Source of the DNA: JANPLN01 sp041736155
Lineage (GTDB): Bacteria > Bdellovibrionota > Bdellovibrionia > Bdellovibrionales > JAGQZY01
NCBI GenBank assembly: GCA_041736155.1
Contig: JBGSUL010000106.1
Coordinates: 1 to 45,673, forward strand
Direction of reading: 5' to 3'
Length of the DNA stretch: 45,673 nucleotides
The notes below the pieces were generated by a model. The model ran no database searches. It was not told the origin of the DNA and worked only from the letters and a program-made list of their open reading frames with translations. A program made the position numbers and the translations under genes. The number at the start of each line of letters is the position of its first letter. Within the stretch, counting starts at the first letter, position 1. Below, piece by piece: positions 1-8,514 of the stretch.

Positions 1-53
1 CCGTGGAATTTTTTATCATCGACATCTAAACCAATAAATACTACGTTCCTCAT
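1..53 (-). CDS. IS110-like transposase, N-terminal fragment (cut by window edge)
   Basis: Only the first 17 codons are inside the window. They read MRNVVFIGLDVDDKKFH, which resembles the N-terminus of IS110-family DEDD transposases, where a hydrophobic strand leads into G-[IL]-D-V carrying the first catalytic Asp. The ATG at 51-53 is preceded on the minus strand by a strong ribosome binding site (AGGGGGAAATCC at about 54-66), so this is a real start. Family assignment from 17 residues is tentative; another RNase H-fold protein is possible. The rest lies to the left of the window. Confidence 0.5.
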   Translation of the reverse strand, partial: MRNVVFIGLDVDDKKFH

Positions 54-165
54 GGATTTCCCCCTTTTGTTTACAGTTTTACTGTATTGAGGTAACCAGC
101 CCTCGTTGGCAAGAGGGGGCGTCCATTATTTCTGAGCGAAGCAAAGAATCTCAAATTTGTAATTT
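54..165 (-). other. Structured leader upstream of the IS110-like gene
   Basis: This short non-coding stretch holds two perfect hairpins: ACAGT 73-77 with ACTGT 81-85 (loop TTT) and CCCTC 100-104 with GAGGG 113-117 (loop of 8). If the flanking gene is an IS110-group transposase, this is where the element's end and its bridge RNA would lie, since those elements encode a structured guide RNA upstream of the transposase. No element boundary or core sequence could be recognised, so the function is inference. Confidence 0.3.
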
Positions 166-170
166 TTAAA

Positions 171-193
171 GAGCGACGTTTTTACGATCGCTC
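171..193 (-). terminator. Rho-independent terminator of rhlE
   Basis: On the minus strand the stem GAGCGA / TCGCTC (188-193 with 171-176) encloses an A-rich loop and is followed by TTTAAAAATT. The stem overlaps the rhlE stop codon at 182-184. Position and U-rich tail fit an intrinsic terminator, although the U tract is interrupted. Confidence 0.6.
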
Positions 194-1798
194 TTTTCTT
201 TTCCAGAAGGGACGACGTGGTTGAGGAGTGCTTGCTACAGGCTCACGACGTTCAGGTCGCGCCTCAGAAGTTTCTCTGTGACTGGAAGCTGCGCGTGGGG
301 CAGCTTCTCTGTTGCTAGAAGTAGCTCGTGGAGCATAAGAGTCTCTGTCTCCGGTGTTCTCGCGACGAGGACCATCTCTGCGTGCAGAGGAGTTATCACG
401 GCGTGAGTTCTCATGACGAGCATAGGGATCTCTGTTACCTCCAGAAGCGTCTCTGCGCGGTCCATCGTCTTGGCGTTGCGGACGGCCGCCAGAGCGACCA
501 CCACCAGAACCTGAGCCACCAAAACTACGTGGCCGTTGTGAGCCTCCGCCGCCTTGTGATCGTCGTTGTTGCGGGCGACGTGGTCCACGCTCTTGATTGT
601 CGCGAGATTCAATTTGCGCTTTGGCTTTCCCTTTCGAGAGAGTTCGCGCCATTTCCACATCACGCGAGTGATAAGGATGATCTGGATTCACAGGGATGGA
701 TTTGCCGATGAGCTTTTCAATATCGCGCACATAGGCTTTTTCTTCTTGGTCACAAAAAGAAATGGCGGAACCGCTGGCGCCGGCACGAGCCGTACGACCA
801 ATACGATGCACATAGCTTTCGGAGATGTTAGGCAGCTCAAAGTTGATCACATGGCTGATGTCATCAATATCAATTCCACGTGCGGCGATATCCGTCGCGA
901 CAAGCACACGGATGGCGCCTTCGCGGAAATCTTCCAGAGCGCGCTGACGAGCCGATTGGGATTTATTGCCGTGAATCGCTGCGGAACTAATTTGATTGCG
1001 AACGAGCACTTCTACCACACGATTGGCGCCGTGTTTGGTGCGTGTAAAAACGATCACTTTGTTGAGTTTTTTATCTTGTAAAACATGGCGAAGAAGATCG
1101 CGCTTTTTACTTTTTTCGACATAATAAAGTGACTGATTGATTTTTTCGGCGGTCGAAGAAACCGGTGTGACTTCCACGCGCACCGGATCGGTGAGTAAAG
1201 ATTGTGAGAGTTGTAAAATATCGGGTGGCATGGTCGCTGAGAAAAAGAGATTTTGTCTTTTGGGTGGCAAAAGTGCGATGATTTTACGAATGTCGTTAAT
1301 AAAACCCATATCCAACATACGATCGGCTTCATCGAGAACAAAAATTTCCAATTCATTCAAGCGCAAATGTTTTTGTTGGATCAAATCTATCAATCGCCCC
1401 GGAGTTGCGATGAGAACATCAACCCCTTGCGCGACAGCTTGCACTTGCGGAGCGTAACCGACGCCACCAAAAACAACCGCGTATTTGAGGCGCAGGTATT
1501 TTCCATAAGTTTTAAAACTCTCGTGAATCTGAATAGCCAATTCGCGAGTGGGAGTCAGAATCAGTGTGCGTGTTTGACGGGGATTAGCGCGGCGAGGATT
1601 GGTGGTTAAATTCTGCAGAATGGGCAGAGCAAAAGCCGCCGTTTTCCCGGTCCCCGTTTGTGCGCAACCTAAAAGATCGCGCTTTTCAAGCAGGTAAGGG
1701 ATAGACTTGCTTTGGATGGGAGTGGGTACGGTATATCCACTTTCGGCAATAGATTTCTGAAGAGCATCGAGCAGCGGGAGTTCGGAGAATGTGTTCAT
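182..1798 (-). CDS. rhlE: DEAD-box ATP-dependent RNA helicase RhlE
   Basis: A 538-residue cytoplasmic DEAD-box RNA helicase that unwinds short RNA duplexes; RhlE proteins act in ribosome maturation and RNA turnover. All core motifs are present in order: Q motif GYTVPTPIQ (21-29), Walker A AQTGTGKT (46-53), PTRELA (83-88), TPGR (132-135), DEAD (156-159), SAT (188-190), ATDIAARGID (301-310) and HRIGRTARAG (331-340). Residues from about 395 to the end are a basic, Arg/Gly/Ser-rich low-complexity tail, typical of RhlE and used for non-specific RNA binding. The gene stands alone on the minus strand with its own terminator. The start at 1796-1798 has no clear ribosome binding site and an A/T-rich leader, which could mean cold-responsive translation, but nothing proves this. 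Confidence 0.93.
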   Translation of the reverse strand: MNTFSELPLLDALQKSIAESGYTVPTPIQSKSIPYLLEKRDLLGCAQTGTGKTAAFALPILQNLTTNPRRANPRQTRTLILTPTRELAIQIHESFKTYGKYLRLKYAVVFGGVGYAPQVQAVAQGVDVLIATPGRLIDLIQQKHLRLNELEIFVLDEADRMLDMGFINDIRKIIALLPPKRQNLFFSATMPPDILQLSQSLLTDPVRVEVTPVSSTAEKINQSLYYVEKSKKRDLLRHVLQDKKLNKVIVFTRTKHGANRVVEVLVRNQISSAAIHGNKSQSARQRALEDFREGAIRVLVATDIAARGIDIDDISHVINFELPNISESYVHRIGRTARAGASGSAISFCDQEEKAYVRDIEKLIGKSIPVNPDHPYHSRDVEMARTLSKGKAKAQIESRDNQERGPRRPQQRRSQGGGGSQRPRSFGGSGSGGGRSGGRPQRQDDGPRRDASGGNRDPYARHENSRRDNSSARRDGPRRENTGDRDSYAPRATSSNREAAPRAASSHRETSEARPERREPVASTPQPRRPFWKRKERS

Positions 1799-2109
1799 AA
1801 AAGCTTTATAACAGACTTTGCATAAACCCTATGCATATATAGAGAGAATTGTACTTTTTACACGAAAGAGAGTGGCCTCATTTTATAGCAAAGCTTAGGT
1901 CTTATTTTGATAGGAATCGAGAAGAGGGAACGAAACGCTAGCCGCATACTTTTTTTGTGTGTTCAGCGAATAATTTGCTGATTTGAGAGGGGAACTTAAA
2001 AATGCAGAGCAAAGTTGGCGCAGTCGGTCCATCCATGGATGGCTCAATCCTCCCCGTCCTGGGGAGGATTCTATGGTAGATAGGAAACTCTCATCTTAAA
2101 TATGATTAA
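1799..2109. other. Intergenic region with no gene, containing a REP-like palindrome
   Basis: This 311-base gap lies between rhlE and the RAYT-like gene, both on the minus strand. It must carry the rhlE promoter and leader (A/T-rich, around 1800-1900), but no convincing -35/-10 pair could be fixed. Its only strong structure is the hairpin at 2046-2070, listed separately. No coding potential was seen. Confidence 0.5.
2046..2070. repeat. Perfect 10-bp palindromic hairpin next to the RAYT-like gene
   Basis: AATCCTCCCC (2046-2055) and GGGGAGGATT (2061-2070) pair perfectly around a 5-base loop GTCCT. There is no U tract on either side, so it is not a standard terminator. It sits 40 bases beyond the stop of the HUH transposase, and other hairpins lie beyond its start, the arrangement expected of REP sequences around a REP-associated transposase. 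Copy number in the genome is unknown. Confidence 0.5.
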
Positions 2110-2589
2110 CTATTCCTTTAAAGATCCCCTCCCTCTTTTGCGAATTGCGTAGGGGACAATTCCAAAAACCTCACCTTCATTCAATTGGATATAATCTAAC
2201 ACTGTTAAAAAATCCCGCCCCCAAGTAACAATACGACTGAAGGGACGTTGAACCCAAAGTCCTTTACCAAACTGGCGGGCGATGGTCCCAGTGAGCGCTC
2301 GGATAAAGGAGCGATAGAGATGGCGATTGGTAATCTTAATACAAAAGTGCCAGTGATCCTTTTGCACGCTTTCTTTATAGACTTTTACACCAAATTGCTT
2401 GGCGTAACGACGGAGGTGCGGCTGTAAAACTTTACGATGAAGCGATAATTTTACAGATTTATGAGATTTTAAAACAAAATGGAGTGGTTTACGACTATCT
2501 AAGGTTCGTGCAGATTTGCGTTTGCCTTGAAGTAAAGAACCACCAAACTCTTTCTCCGTCTTTTTGAAAAAAGTCAGTTGTCTGGACAT
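2110..2589 (-). CDS. REP-associated tyrosine transposase-like protein (HUH/Y1 family)
   Basis: A 159-residue protein of the Y1 transposase (IS200-like, RAYT) superfamily, which nicks and joins single-stranded DNA at hairpins. The HUH metal-binding motif is HWH (79-81) within KDHWHFCIKI, and the likely catalytic tyrosine is Y133 in LDYIQLN. The segments RKPLHFVLKS and RPFSRIVTWGRDF are typical of the small chromosomal RAYT-like group rather than true IS200. Both catalytic elements are intact, so it may be active. AAGGAG lies 8-9 bases before the ATG. Palindromes flank the gene at 2046-2070 and 2707-2760, and a REP-like element lies far away at 38293-38385. Many RAYT genes are single-copy domesticated genes rather than mobile. 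Confidence 0.8.
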   Translation of the reverse strand: MSRQLTFFKKTEKEFGGSLLQGKRKSARTLDSRKPLHFVLKSHKSVKLSLHRKVLQPHLRRYAKQFGVKVYKESVQKDHWHFCIKITNRHLYRSFIRALTGTIARQFGKGLWVQRPFSRIVTWGRDFLTVLDYIQLNEGEVFGIVPYAIRKRGRGSLKE

Positions 2590-2706
2590 CTTGTTTTCTC
2601 CTTAAGAAGAAGGAGTCTACACCCATTTTTAAAACTCACTTTTTTGAAATATTAAAATGTAATGGAGGAAAAACAATCGGTCTGTCATTCACCCAGAAAC
2701 TCAATA

Positions 2707-2760
2707 GGGGCTTCGCCCCGTGATCTTCTCTGGCTGGTTTATGACCAGAGGTATTCCTCT
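2707..2760. repeat. Cluster of three small hairpins upstream of the RAYT-like gene
   Basis: Three perfect stems follow one another: GGGGC 2707-2711 with GCCCC 2715-2719 (loop TTC); CTCTGG 2728-2733 with CCAGAG 2745-2750, which competes with CTGGT 2734-2738 / ACCAG 2744-2748; and AGAGG 2747-2751 with CCTCT 2756-2760. With the palindrome at 2046-2070 they bracket the HUH transposase, as REP or subterminal recognition hairpins would. The rest of the 2590-2956 gap is A/T-rich and holds the DUF885 promoter region. Confidence 0.4.
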
Positions 2761-2855
2761 TATAAAAAATGAATCTCACTCAAAATAAACGATCAAAAAC
2801 ACGTCAAGATTTTTAATCAGTGTGAGGATGCGTTATTAATTATTTTTTTCATTGC

Positions 2856-2937
2856 TATAAAATACGGCTACTCCCCAGTGTGTCAAAGACAAGTGTTCGC
2901 CAACACATGGGATTTATGACATAGTTTCGGCCGTATT
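2856..2937 (+). promoter_or_regulatory. Candidate promoter and inverted-repeat leader of the peptidase operon
   Basis: TATAAAAT at 2856-2863 is a good -10 candidate, without a clear -35. An 8-bp inverted repeat, AATACGGC (2861-2868) and GCCGTATT (2930-2937), brackets a second imperfect stem (CCCAGTGTG near 2874 with CACATGGG near 2905). The right arm ends about 10 bases before the ribosome binding site of the first DUF885 gene. It could be an operator pair or an RNA leader; it matches no known riboswitch that I recognise. Confidence 0.35.
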
Positions 2938-2956
2938 GATCATTTTAGGGGGGATT

Positions 2957-4750
2957 ATGTTGCGTCTTAGTATGCTCTTTTTATTCTTAGTTTCGTGTAG
3001 TCATTCAGCACCGCGAGATACAGCTCAGGAAAGTCAGCGTTTTAACGAATATTTGGATAAGCAGTTTGAGGAATTCCTCCAACTCAGTCCAGAGACAGCA
3101 GCCTATTTTGGCCGCAAAGAGAACACAGATAAGCTGAACGATCGCAGCCAAGCTTTTGCTGAAAAAATGCATGAAAAAGACAAAAAAATGCTGCAAGAGG
3201 TTCAGAAGTTTGATGTCAATGCCCTCGATGAACAAGCGCGTTTGAGTTATGAACTCGCGGTCCTCAGCTTACAAAATGATCTCAGCGGCTATCAATGGCG
3301 CTACTACGGCTACGATTTGACTCAGCAGGGAGGCATCCATTCCGACCTGCCCACGTTTATGATCAACATTCATCAAGTGAAAACCGAAAAAGATTTGCAG
3401 GATTATATCAGCCGTCTTAAAGAATTTCCTCGTGCCTTCAAAGAAACATCCGAGAGCATTTATCTTTCGGAGAAAGCTGGAGTGATCCCTCCGCGTTTTG
3501 TTTATCCCTCTATTTACGGGGCTATGGACAATGTTCTTACGGGCATGCCGTTTCAAAAAGGCAAAGTGAATTCTCCCCTCTGGGATGATTTTAAAAATAA
3601 AATGGCGAAACTAAAATTGCCAGCGGCCAAACAAAAAGAGTATTTGGCGCAAGTGGAAGATGTTTTAAAAAATCAAGTGAAGCCGGCTTACGAACAATTG
3701 CGCACCGTTGTTAAAGATTTAGAAACTCGTGCGACCAATGACGACGGGGCATGGAAATTCCCGCGTGGGTCAGAATTTTACAATATGCGTTTAGCCCGTG
3801 TGACGACCACCGATCTGACGGCGGAACAGATCCATGAGATGGGTTTACAAAATGTGGCGCGATTGCGTGCTGATATGGAAAAACTCAAAGAGAAATTAAA
3901 ATTTAAAGGCACTCTTCAGGAATTTTTTAAATCTGTACGCAAAGATGCCAAACAGTATTACCCGCAGAACGAAGCCGGACGTAAAGCTTATTTACAGTCA
4001 TCGCAAAAACACTTGGATCAAGTGATGGCAAAGGTACCAAGCTATTTCCGTCTTTTGCCTAAAGCCAAGATGGTCGTTAAGCCCGTCGAAAAATTTCGTG
4101 AAGAGGCGGCCGGAAAAGCATTTTATGAACTGCCAGCAGAAGACGGATCTCGCCCTGGAACTTATTACGTCAATCTTCGCAATATGAAAGATGCCCCTAA
4201 GTTTGAAGCTGAAGCTTTACTTTATCACGAAGGTGTACCTGGACATCATTTCCAGATCGCACTGGCGCAAGAGATGAAAAACCTGCCGCAGTTTCGCCGC
4301 TACACACATTTTACGGCGTATGTGGAGGGTTGGGCTTTATACACGGAACGGCTCGCTAAAGAAATGGGTGGTTACCAGAACGATTATTCAGAATTGGGAC
4401 GTTTAACCATGGAGATGACGCGTGCTTGCCGTCTGGTGGTGGACTCCGGGATCCATGCCAAACAATGGACGCGCCAACAAGCCATTGATTTTATGAATGC
4501 CAATCTGCCGGTGAATGAAGGCATGGTGGTCGAGCAAATCGAACGTTACATTGTGTGGCCCGGACAAGCCACCGGCTATATGGTGGGCATGTTGAAAATT
4601 GTTGAGCTGCGTGAGAAAGCAAAAACGGCTCTCGGTGAGCGTTTTGATATTCGCGATTTTCACGATGTGGTTCTTGGCAGTGGTGCTTTGCCACTCGGTG
4701 TGCTTGAGTCGCGTGTCGATCAGTATATTCAAAAGAAAAAAACAATCTAA
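2957..4750 (+). CDS. DUF885 family lipoprotein, probable zinc metallopeptidase
   Basis: A 597-residue DUF885 protein. These proteins are related to M32/M3-type zinc peptidases, and some are described as prokaryotic dipeptidyl or carboxypeptidase-like enzymes; the exact substrate is unknown. The zinc motif HEGVPGHH lies at residues 424-431, followed by VEGWALYTERL, which supplies the further glutamate. The N-terminus MLRLSMLFLFLVSC is a lipoprotein signal with lipobox LVSC, so the enzyme is anchored in the envelope. The ATG at 2957 is chosen because AGGGGGG ends 3 bases before it; an upstream in-frame TTG at 2936 would place this site inside the gene. It is the first gene of a run of exported peptidases and has a close paralogue immediately downstream. 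Confidence 0.88.
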   Translation: MLRLSMLFLFLVSCSHSAPRDTAQESQRFNEYLDKQFEEFLQLSPETAAYFGRKENTDKLNDRSQAFAEKMHEKDKKMLQEVQKFDVNALDEQARLSYELAVLSLQNDLSGYQWRYYGYDLTQQGGIHSDLPTFMINIHQVKTEKDLQDYISRLKEFPRAFKETSESIYLSEKAGVIPPRFVYPSIYGAMDNVLTGMPFQKGKVNSPLWDDFKNKMAKLKLPAAKQKEYLAQVEDVLKNQVKPAYEQLRTVVKDLETRATNDDGAWKFPRGSEFYNMRLARVTTTDLTAEQIHEMGLQNVARLRADMEKLKEKLKFKGTLQEFFKSVRKDAKQYYPQNEAGRKAYLQSSQKHLDQVMAKVPSYFRLLPKAKMVVKPVEKFREEAAGKAFYELPAEDGSRPGTYYVNLRNMKDAPKFEAEALLYHEGVPGHHFQIALAQEMKNLPQFRRYTHFTAYVEGWALYTERLAKEMGGYQNDYSELGRLTMEMTRACRLVVDSGIHAKQWTRQQAIDFMNANLPVNEGMVVEQIERYIVWPGQATGYMVGMLKIVELREKAKTALGERFDIRDFHDVVLGSGALPLGVLESRVDQYIQKKKTI

Positions 4751-4761
4751 GAGAGGTCTTT

Positions 4762-6546
4762 ATGAAATGGCTAACGCTCATTCTTGTTTCTCTTTTTTTA
4801 GGTGGCTGTTCAACACTCTCCATTTCGGGAGAGAACAAACGCTTCAATGACTTTCTAGAGAAAAAGTTCGATGAAAATTTGGAAAACTATCCCGAGATGT
4901 ATACGTATTTGGGAATAAAGCAGAAGTATGATCAGCTGAATAATTACACGGCAGCCTTTGCAGAAAAAATGCATGCGAAGGATCAAAAAGATCTTGTGGA
5001 ACTGCAGCAATTTTCCTTTGATAAATTGAATGAGTCTTCGCAGCTGAGTTATCGTCTTTATAAAAAAATGCTCGAAGACAGCATTGCCGATTATCAATGG
5101 CGCTATCACATGTACACGGCCACGCAGTTTTACGGTTTTCACAGTGATTTGCCGGCGTTCTTAATGAATTACCATCAAGTGGATAACCGCGGCGATCTCG
5201 ACGCCTATATCGCGCGTTTAAAAGAAACCAAACGCGTGATATTGGAAATGTTAGACCAAATCCAGGAGCAAGAGAAAAAGGGCATTGTACCGCCACAATT
5301 TGTTTATGATTATGTGCTAAAAGCCTCGAAAAATATTCTTACTGGAACTCCATTTAATGGCAAAGATCCTTCGCCGTTGTACAATGATTTTCTCACAAAA
5401 GCGAAAGCGTTAAAGCTTTCTGCGAGCGAGTTTGCAGCCTACGACAAAGCTGCGCAAGAGGCGCTCACTCAGTATTTTCGTCCCGCGTATATGGATTTTG
5501 TGACGTATTTTGAAAAACAAAAAAAACGAGCTCATGGAAATAACGGAATTTGGAAGTTGCCTCACGGACCAGAGCTTTACAAAACACTGGTGAGTCGCCA
5601 TACCACCACCGATGCCACGCCGGCGCAGATTCACGAGTTGGGGCTGCAGAACGTAAAACGCCTGCAAAACGAAATGCGCGCCTTACTTAAAAAAATGGGC
5701 TACAAAGGCACCCTTCAGCAATATTTTACCGAATTGCGCACGAAAGATCGTTATTATTTTCCCAATACTCCCGAGGGAGGAGAAGAATATCTTAAACTTT
5801 CGCGCAAGTACTACGCCGACATCCAGCCGTTGTTGCCGCACTATTTCCGTTTGATGCCGAAGGCTGGTTTTGAAATCCGCCCGGTGGAAAAATTTCGCGA
5901 ATCCTCAGCGGGCATTGCGTTTTATGAGCATCCTTCCGAGGATGGGCGTCGTCCGGGTGTTTATTATGTAAATCTACGCAACATGCGCGATCTCCCTAAA
6001 CATGAAGCGCAGGATATTTTGTATCACGAAGGAGCACCAGGACATCACTTTCAGATCGCGCTAGCTCAAGAGCAAAAAGGTCTGCCGCGCTTTCGTCGTT
6101 ACAATAACTACACGGCTTATGCTGAAGGTTGGGGTTTGTACACGGAGCGACTCACTGGCGAGATGGGACTTTTTAAAGAGCTGGAATCGGAGTTTGGGCG
6201 TTTGTCTCTAGAGATGCTGCGCGCTTCGCGCCTTGTGCTCGACACCGGAATTCATTTTAAAAAATGGAGCCGTGAACAAGCTATGGACTATATGAAGAAA
6301 AATGTCCCTGGTTCTCTGGAAGATCAAAAAAACGAAATCGAAAGATATTTTGTGATGCCGGGACAGGCGACAGCTTACATGGTCGGCATGCTTAAAATTG
6401 TCGAGTTGCGCGAACAAGCTAAAAAGGCCTTGGGCGAGCGTTTTGATATTCGTGATTTTCACGATGTGGTTTTAGGAAGTGGAGCGATGCCGCTCAGTGA
6501 ACTGACAGTGAATGTACAAAAATATATTGAGACTAAAAAGAAATAA
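4762..6546 (+). CDS. DUF885 family lipoprotein, probable zinc metallopeptidase (tandem paralogue)
   Basis: A 594-residue paralogue of the preceding gene and evidently a tandem duplicate. Both share the N-terminal pattern of F-x-E-K-M-H-x-K-D, the central RP-x-EKFRE, the zinc motif (here HEGAPGHH at 422-429) and a nearly identical ending ALGERFDIRDFHDVVLGSGA. The signal MKWLTLILVSLFLGGC has a standard lipobox LGGC. GAGAGG precedes the ATG by 6 bases, and the gap to the upstream stop is only 11 bases, so the two are co-transcribed. Whether the copies differ in peptide preference cannot be told from sequence. Confidence 0.88.
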   Translation: MKWLTLILVSLFLGGCSTLSISGENKRFNDFLEKKFDENLENYPEMYTYLGIKQKYDQLNNYTAAFAEKMHAKDQKDLVELQQFSFDKLNESSQLSYRLYKKMLEDSIADYQWRYHMYTATQFYGFHSDLPAFLMNYHQVDNRGDLDAYIARLKETKRVILEMLDQIQEQEKKGIVPPQFVYDYVLKASKNILTGTPFNGKDPSPLYNDFLTKAKALKLSASEFAAYDKAAQEALTQYFRPAYMDFVTYFEKQKKRAHGNNGIWKLPHGPELYKTLVSRHTTTDATPAQIHELGLQNVKRLQNEMRALLKKMGYKGTLQQYFTELRTKDRYYFPNTPEGGEEYLKLSRKYYADIQPLLPHYFRLMPKAGFEIRPVEKFRESSAGIAFYEHPSEDGRRPGVYYVNLRNMRDLPKHEAQDILYHEGAPGHHFQIALAQEQKGLPRFRRYNNYTAYAEGWGLYTERLTGEMGLFKELESEFGRLSLEMLRASRLVLDTGIHFKKWSREQAMDYMKKNVPGSLEDQKNEIERYFVMPGQATAYMVGMLKIVELREQAKKALGERFDIRDFHDVVLGSGAMPLSELTVNVQKYIETKKK

Positions 6547-6555
6547 GGGGATGGC

Positions 6556-7869
6556 ATGAGATTGACAGCGAATTTTGTAAAAGCATTTATAGTTTTGGTT
6601 CTTGTGTTCAATGTGCTGTCCTGTGCTCATAACGAGAAAGCAAAGGTCAAGCCCCTCAAGGATGGGCAGCTCGCTCTCGAACTGTTTTTTCGCAATCCTG
6701 TGGCTAAAAATGTGGTGATCTCTCCCGATGGTAAACGTTTAGCGTCCCTGCAGCCGATGAAAGGTCGCATGAACGTATTTGTTTGCGATCTCGATAAAAA
6801 GGACTGGAAAAGTATCACAGCCATGGATGATCGCGATGTGGTTTCTGTAAGTTGGAAGGACAACAATACACTTATTTTCAGTCGTGATTTTAACGGCGAT
6901 GAAAACTTCCATCTCTTTTCCGTCTCTGCTGACGGTCAGAATCTGCGTGATCTCACCCCTTATAATAAAACACGCATGCAGTTGATTGATGACTTGGATG
7001 GAATTTCTAAAAACGAAGTGATCGTTGGACTCAATGATCGAAACCCTCAAGCATTTGATGTGTATCGCCTCAATGTGCAAACGGGTGTTCGTCAATTAAT
7101 TCTCGAAAACCCAGGGGAGTACACCAACTTTCTTGTCGATAACAAAGGTATTTTAAGAGTGGTTATGGGCACGGATGGTGCACAGAGAACTTACTTTTAT
7201 CGCGTTGATGAAAAACAACCATTTAAAAAAGTACTCACATTAAATTTTAAAGATCAGATCACCCCTTACGCCTTCGATAAGAAAAATAAAATGGTGTACG
7301 CCACGTCAAACCAAGGACGAGATACCTTGTCGGTCGTAGAGTGGAATCCGACCAATGGAAAAGTGGGAAAGACACTGTATTCTCCCGCCAATTATGACGT
7401 GGTTCGATTAACTTACTCACGTCATCGCCAGGAATTGGTGGCGGCGGCCTACGAAGATTGGAAAACGCAACGACACTTTTTTAGTTCGTTTTATAAAAAT
7501 GCCTACAATCAGCTGGGCATCAAAGATCGCGATGTCTCCATTGTCTCCACCAGCGCCGATGAAAACCTCTGGGTATTAGAGGCGAACAGCGATCGTTCGG
7601 GAGCCCATTACTACACTTACGATGTGAAAAATAAAAAACTCACCTTTCTTTTTAATTCCACACCGTGGCTTAAAGAAGAACAAATGGTCGAGATGAAGCC
7701 GATCGAGTTTCAATCCCGTGATGGTTTAAAACTCATGGGATATTTATTTTTGCCCAACAATGTGGATCCTAAAGAGTTGCCGGTGATTATCAACCCTCAT
7801 GGAGGACCGTGGGCGCGAGACCTGAAGCGCAGTTTTTTGCCAACCGAGGATACGCGGTGCTCAAAGTGA
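6556..7869 (+). pseudogene. S9 family (prolyl oligopeptidase-like) lipoprotein, N-terminal part, frameshifted
   Basis: Beta-propeller portion of an S9 serine peptidase, joined to the upstream peptidase genes (gap of 9 bases). It begins with a lipoprotein signal ending VLSC and reads normally up to NPHGGPWARD, then ends in an off-frame tail (LKRSFLPTEDTRCSK). In intact S9 relatives five residues, typically like S-W-G-F-D, separate WARD from PE-x-Q; here GAC is followed directly by CTGAA, as if 16 bases were lost near 7823. The catalytic domain continues in another frame from 7809. The product alone lacks the whole catalytic triad. It could be a true mutation or a local assembly error; a 16-base deletion makes simple sequencing error unlikely. 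Confidence 0.8.
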
Positions 7870-8450
7870 ACTTTCGTGGTTCTACAGGGTTTGGCAAAAA
7901 ATTCTGGGAAGCTTCATTTAAGCAATGGGGTTTAAAAATGCAGGATGATGTTACCGATGGCGTCGCGTGGTTGGTGCAAAAAGGAATCGCCGACAAAGGG
8001 CGTATAGCTATTTACGGCGGTAGTTACGGTGGTTATGCCACTTTGGCCGGTCTGACATTTACACCGGATCTCTATCGCTGCGGGATTGATTACGTCGGAG
8101 TTTCAAATATTTTTACCTTGATGGAAACAGTGCCGCCGTACTGGAAACCGATGCGCGAAATGTTTTACGAGATGATCGGTGATCCAGTAAAAGACAAAGA
8201 CCTTTTAACGCAAGTGTCGCCGGTGTTTCACGCCGATAAAATTATTGCTCCACTTTTTGTGGCACAAGGCGCTCAAGATCCTCGAGTTAAAAAAGCGGAA
8301 TCGGACCAAATTGTCGAGGCCCTTCGGAAACGTGGTGTGGATGTCCCTTATTTGGTAAAAGACAATGAAGGCCATGGCTTTCGCAATGAGGAAAATCGTT
8401 TTGAATTTTACCGCCAAGCAGAAGCCTTTTTAGATAAACATATGCGCTAA
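7809..8450 (+). pseudogene. S9 family peptidase catalytic domain, C-terminal part of the broken gene
   Basis: Alpha/beta-hydrolase half of the preceding S9 peptidase, in a different frame. It contains the nucleophile motif GGSYGGY, the acid in AQGAQDPRV and the catalytic histidine in DNEGHGF, so the triad is intact. The reading frame is open from a GTG at 7809, preceded by GGAGGA (7801-7806) with very short spacing. Separate translation is therefore conceivable, but the fragment would have no signal peptide and no propeller. I treat the pair as one inactivated gene spanning 6556-8450. Confidence 0.75.
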
Positions 8451-8514
8451 TTTCGCAACGCGTCCGTAAAAGGTGCCTGGCCCGAGATAAAAAGAACTGT
8501 TAATAGGGAGGAAC

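Noticed and set aside
2046..2070. Rho-independent terminator of the RAYT-like gene
   Set aside because: The stem is strong but no U run follows on either strand; a REP-type palindrome fits better.
2769..2816. Fifteen-codon open frame in the DUF885 leader
   Set aside because: No ribosome binding site and no features of a leader peptide beyond chance expectation.
8467..8483. Half of a GGTGCCTGGCACC-type dispersed palindrome (AAAAGGTGCCTGGCCC)
   Set aside because: Only one arm is present and no partner pairs with it, so it cannot be claimed as a repeat from this window.
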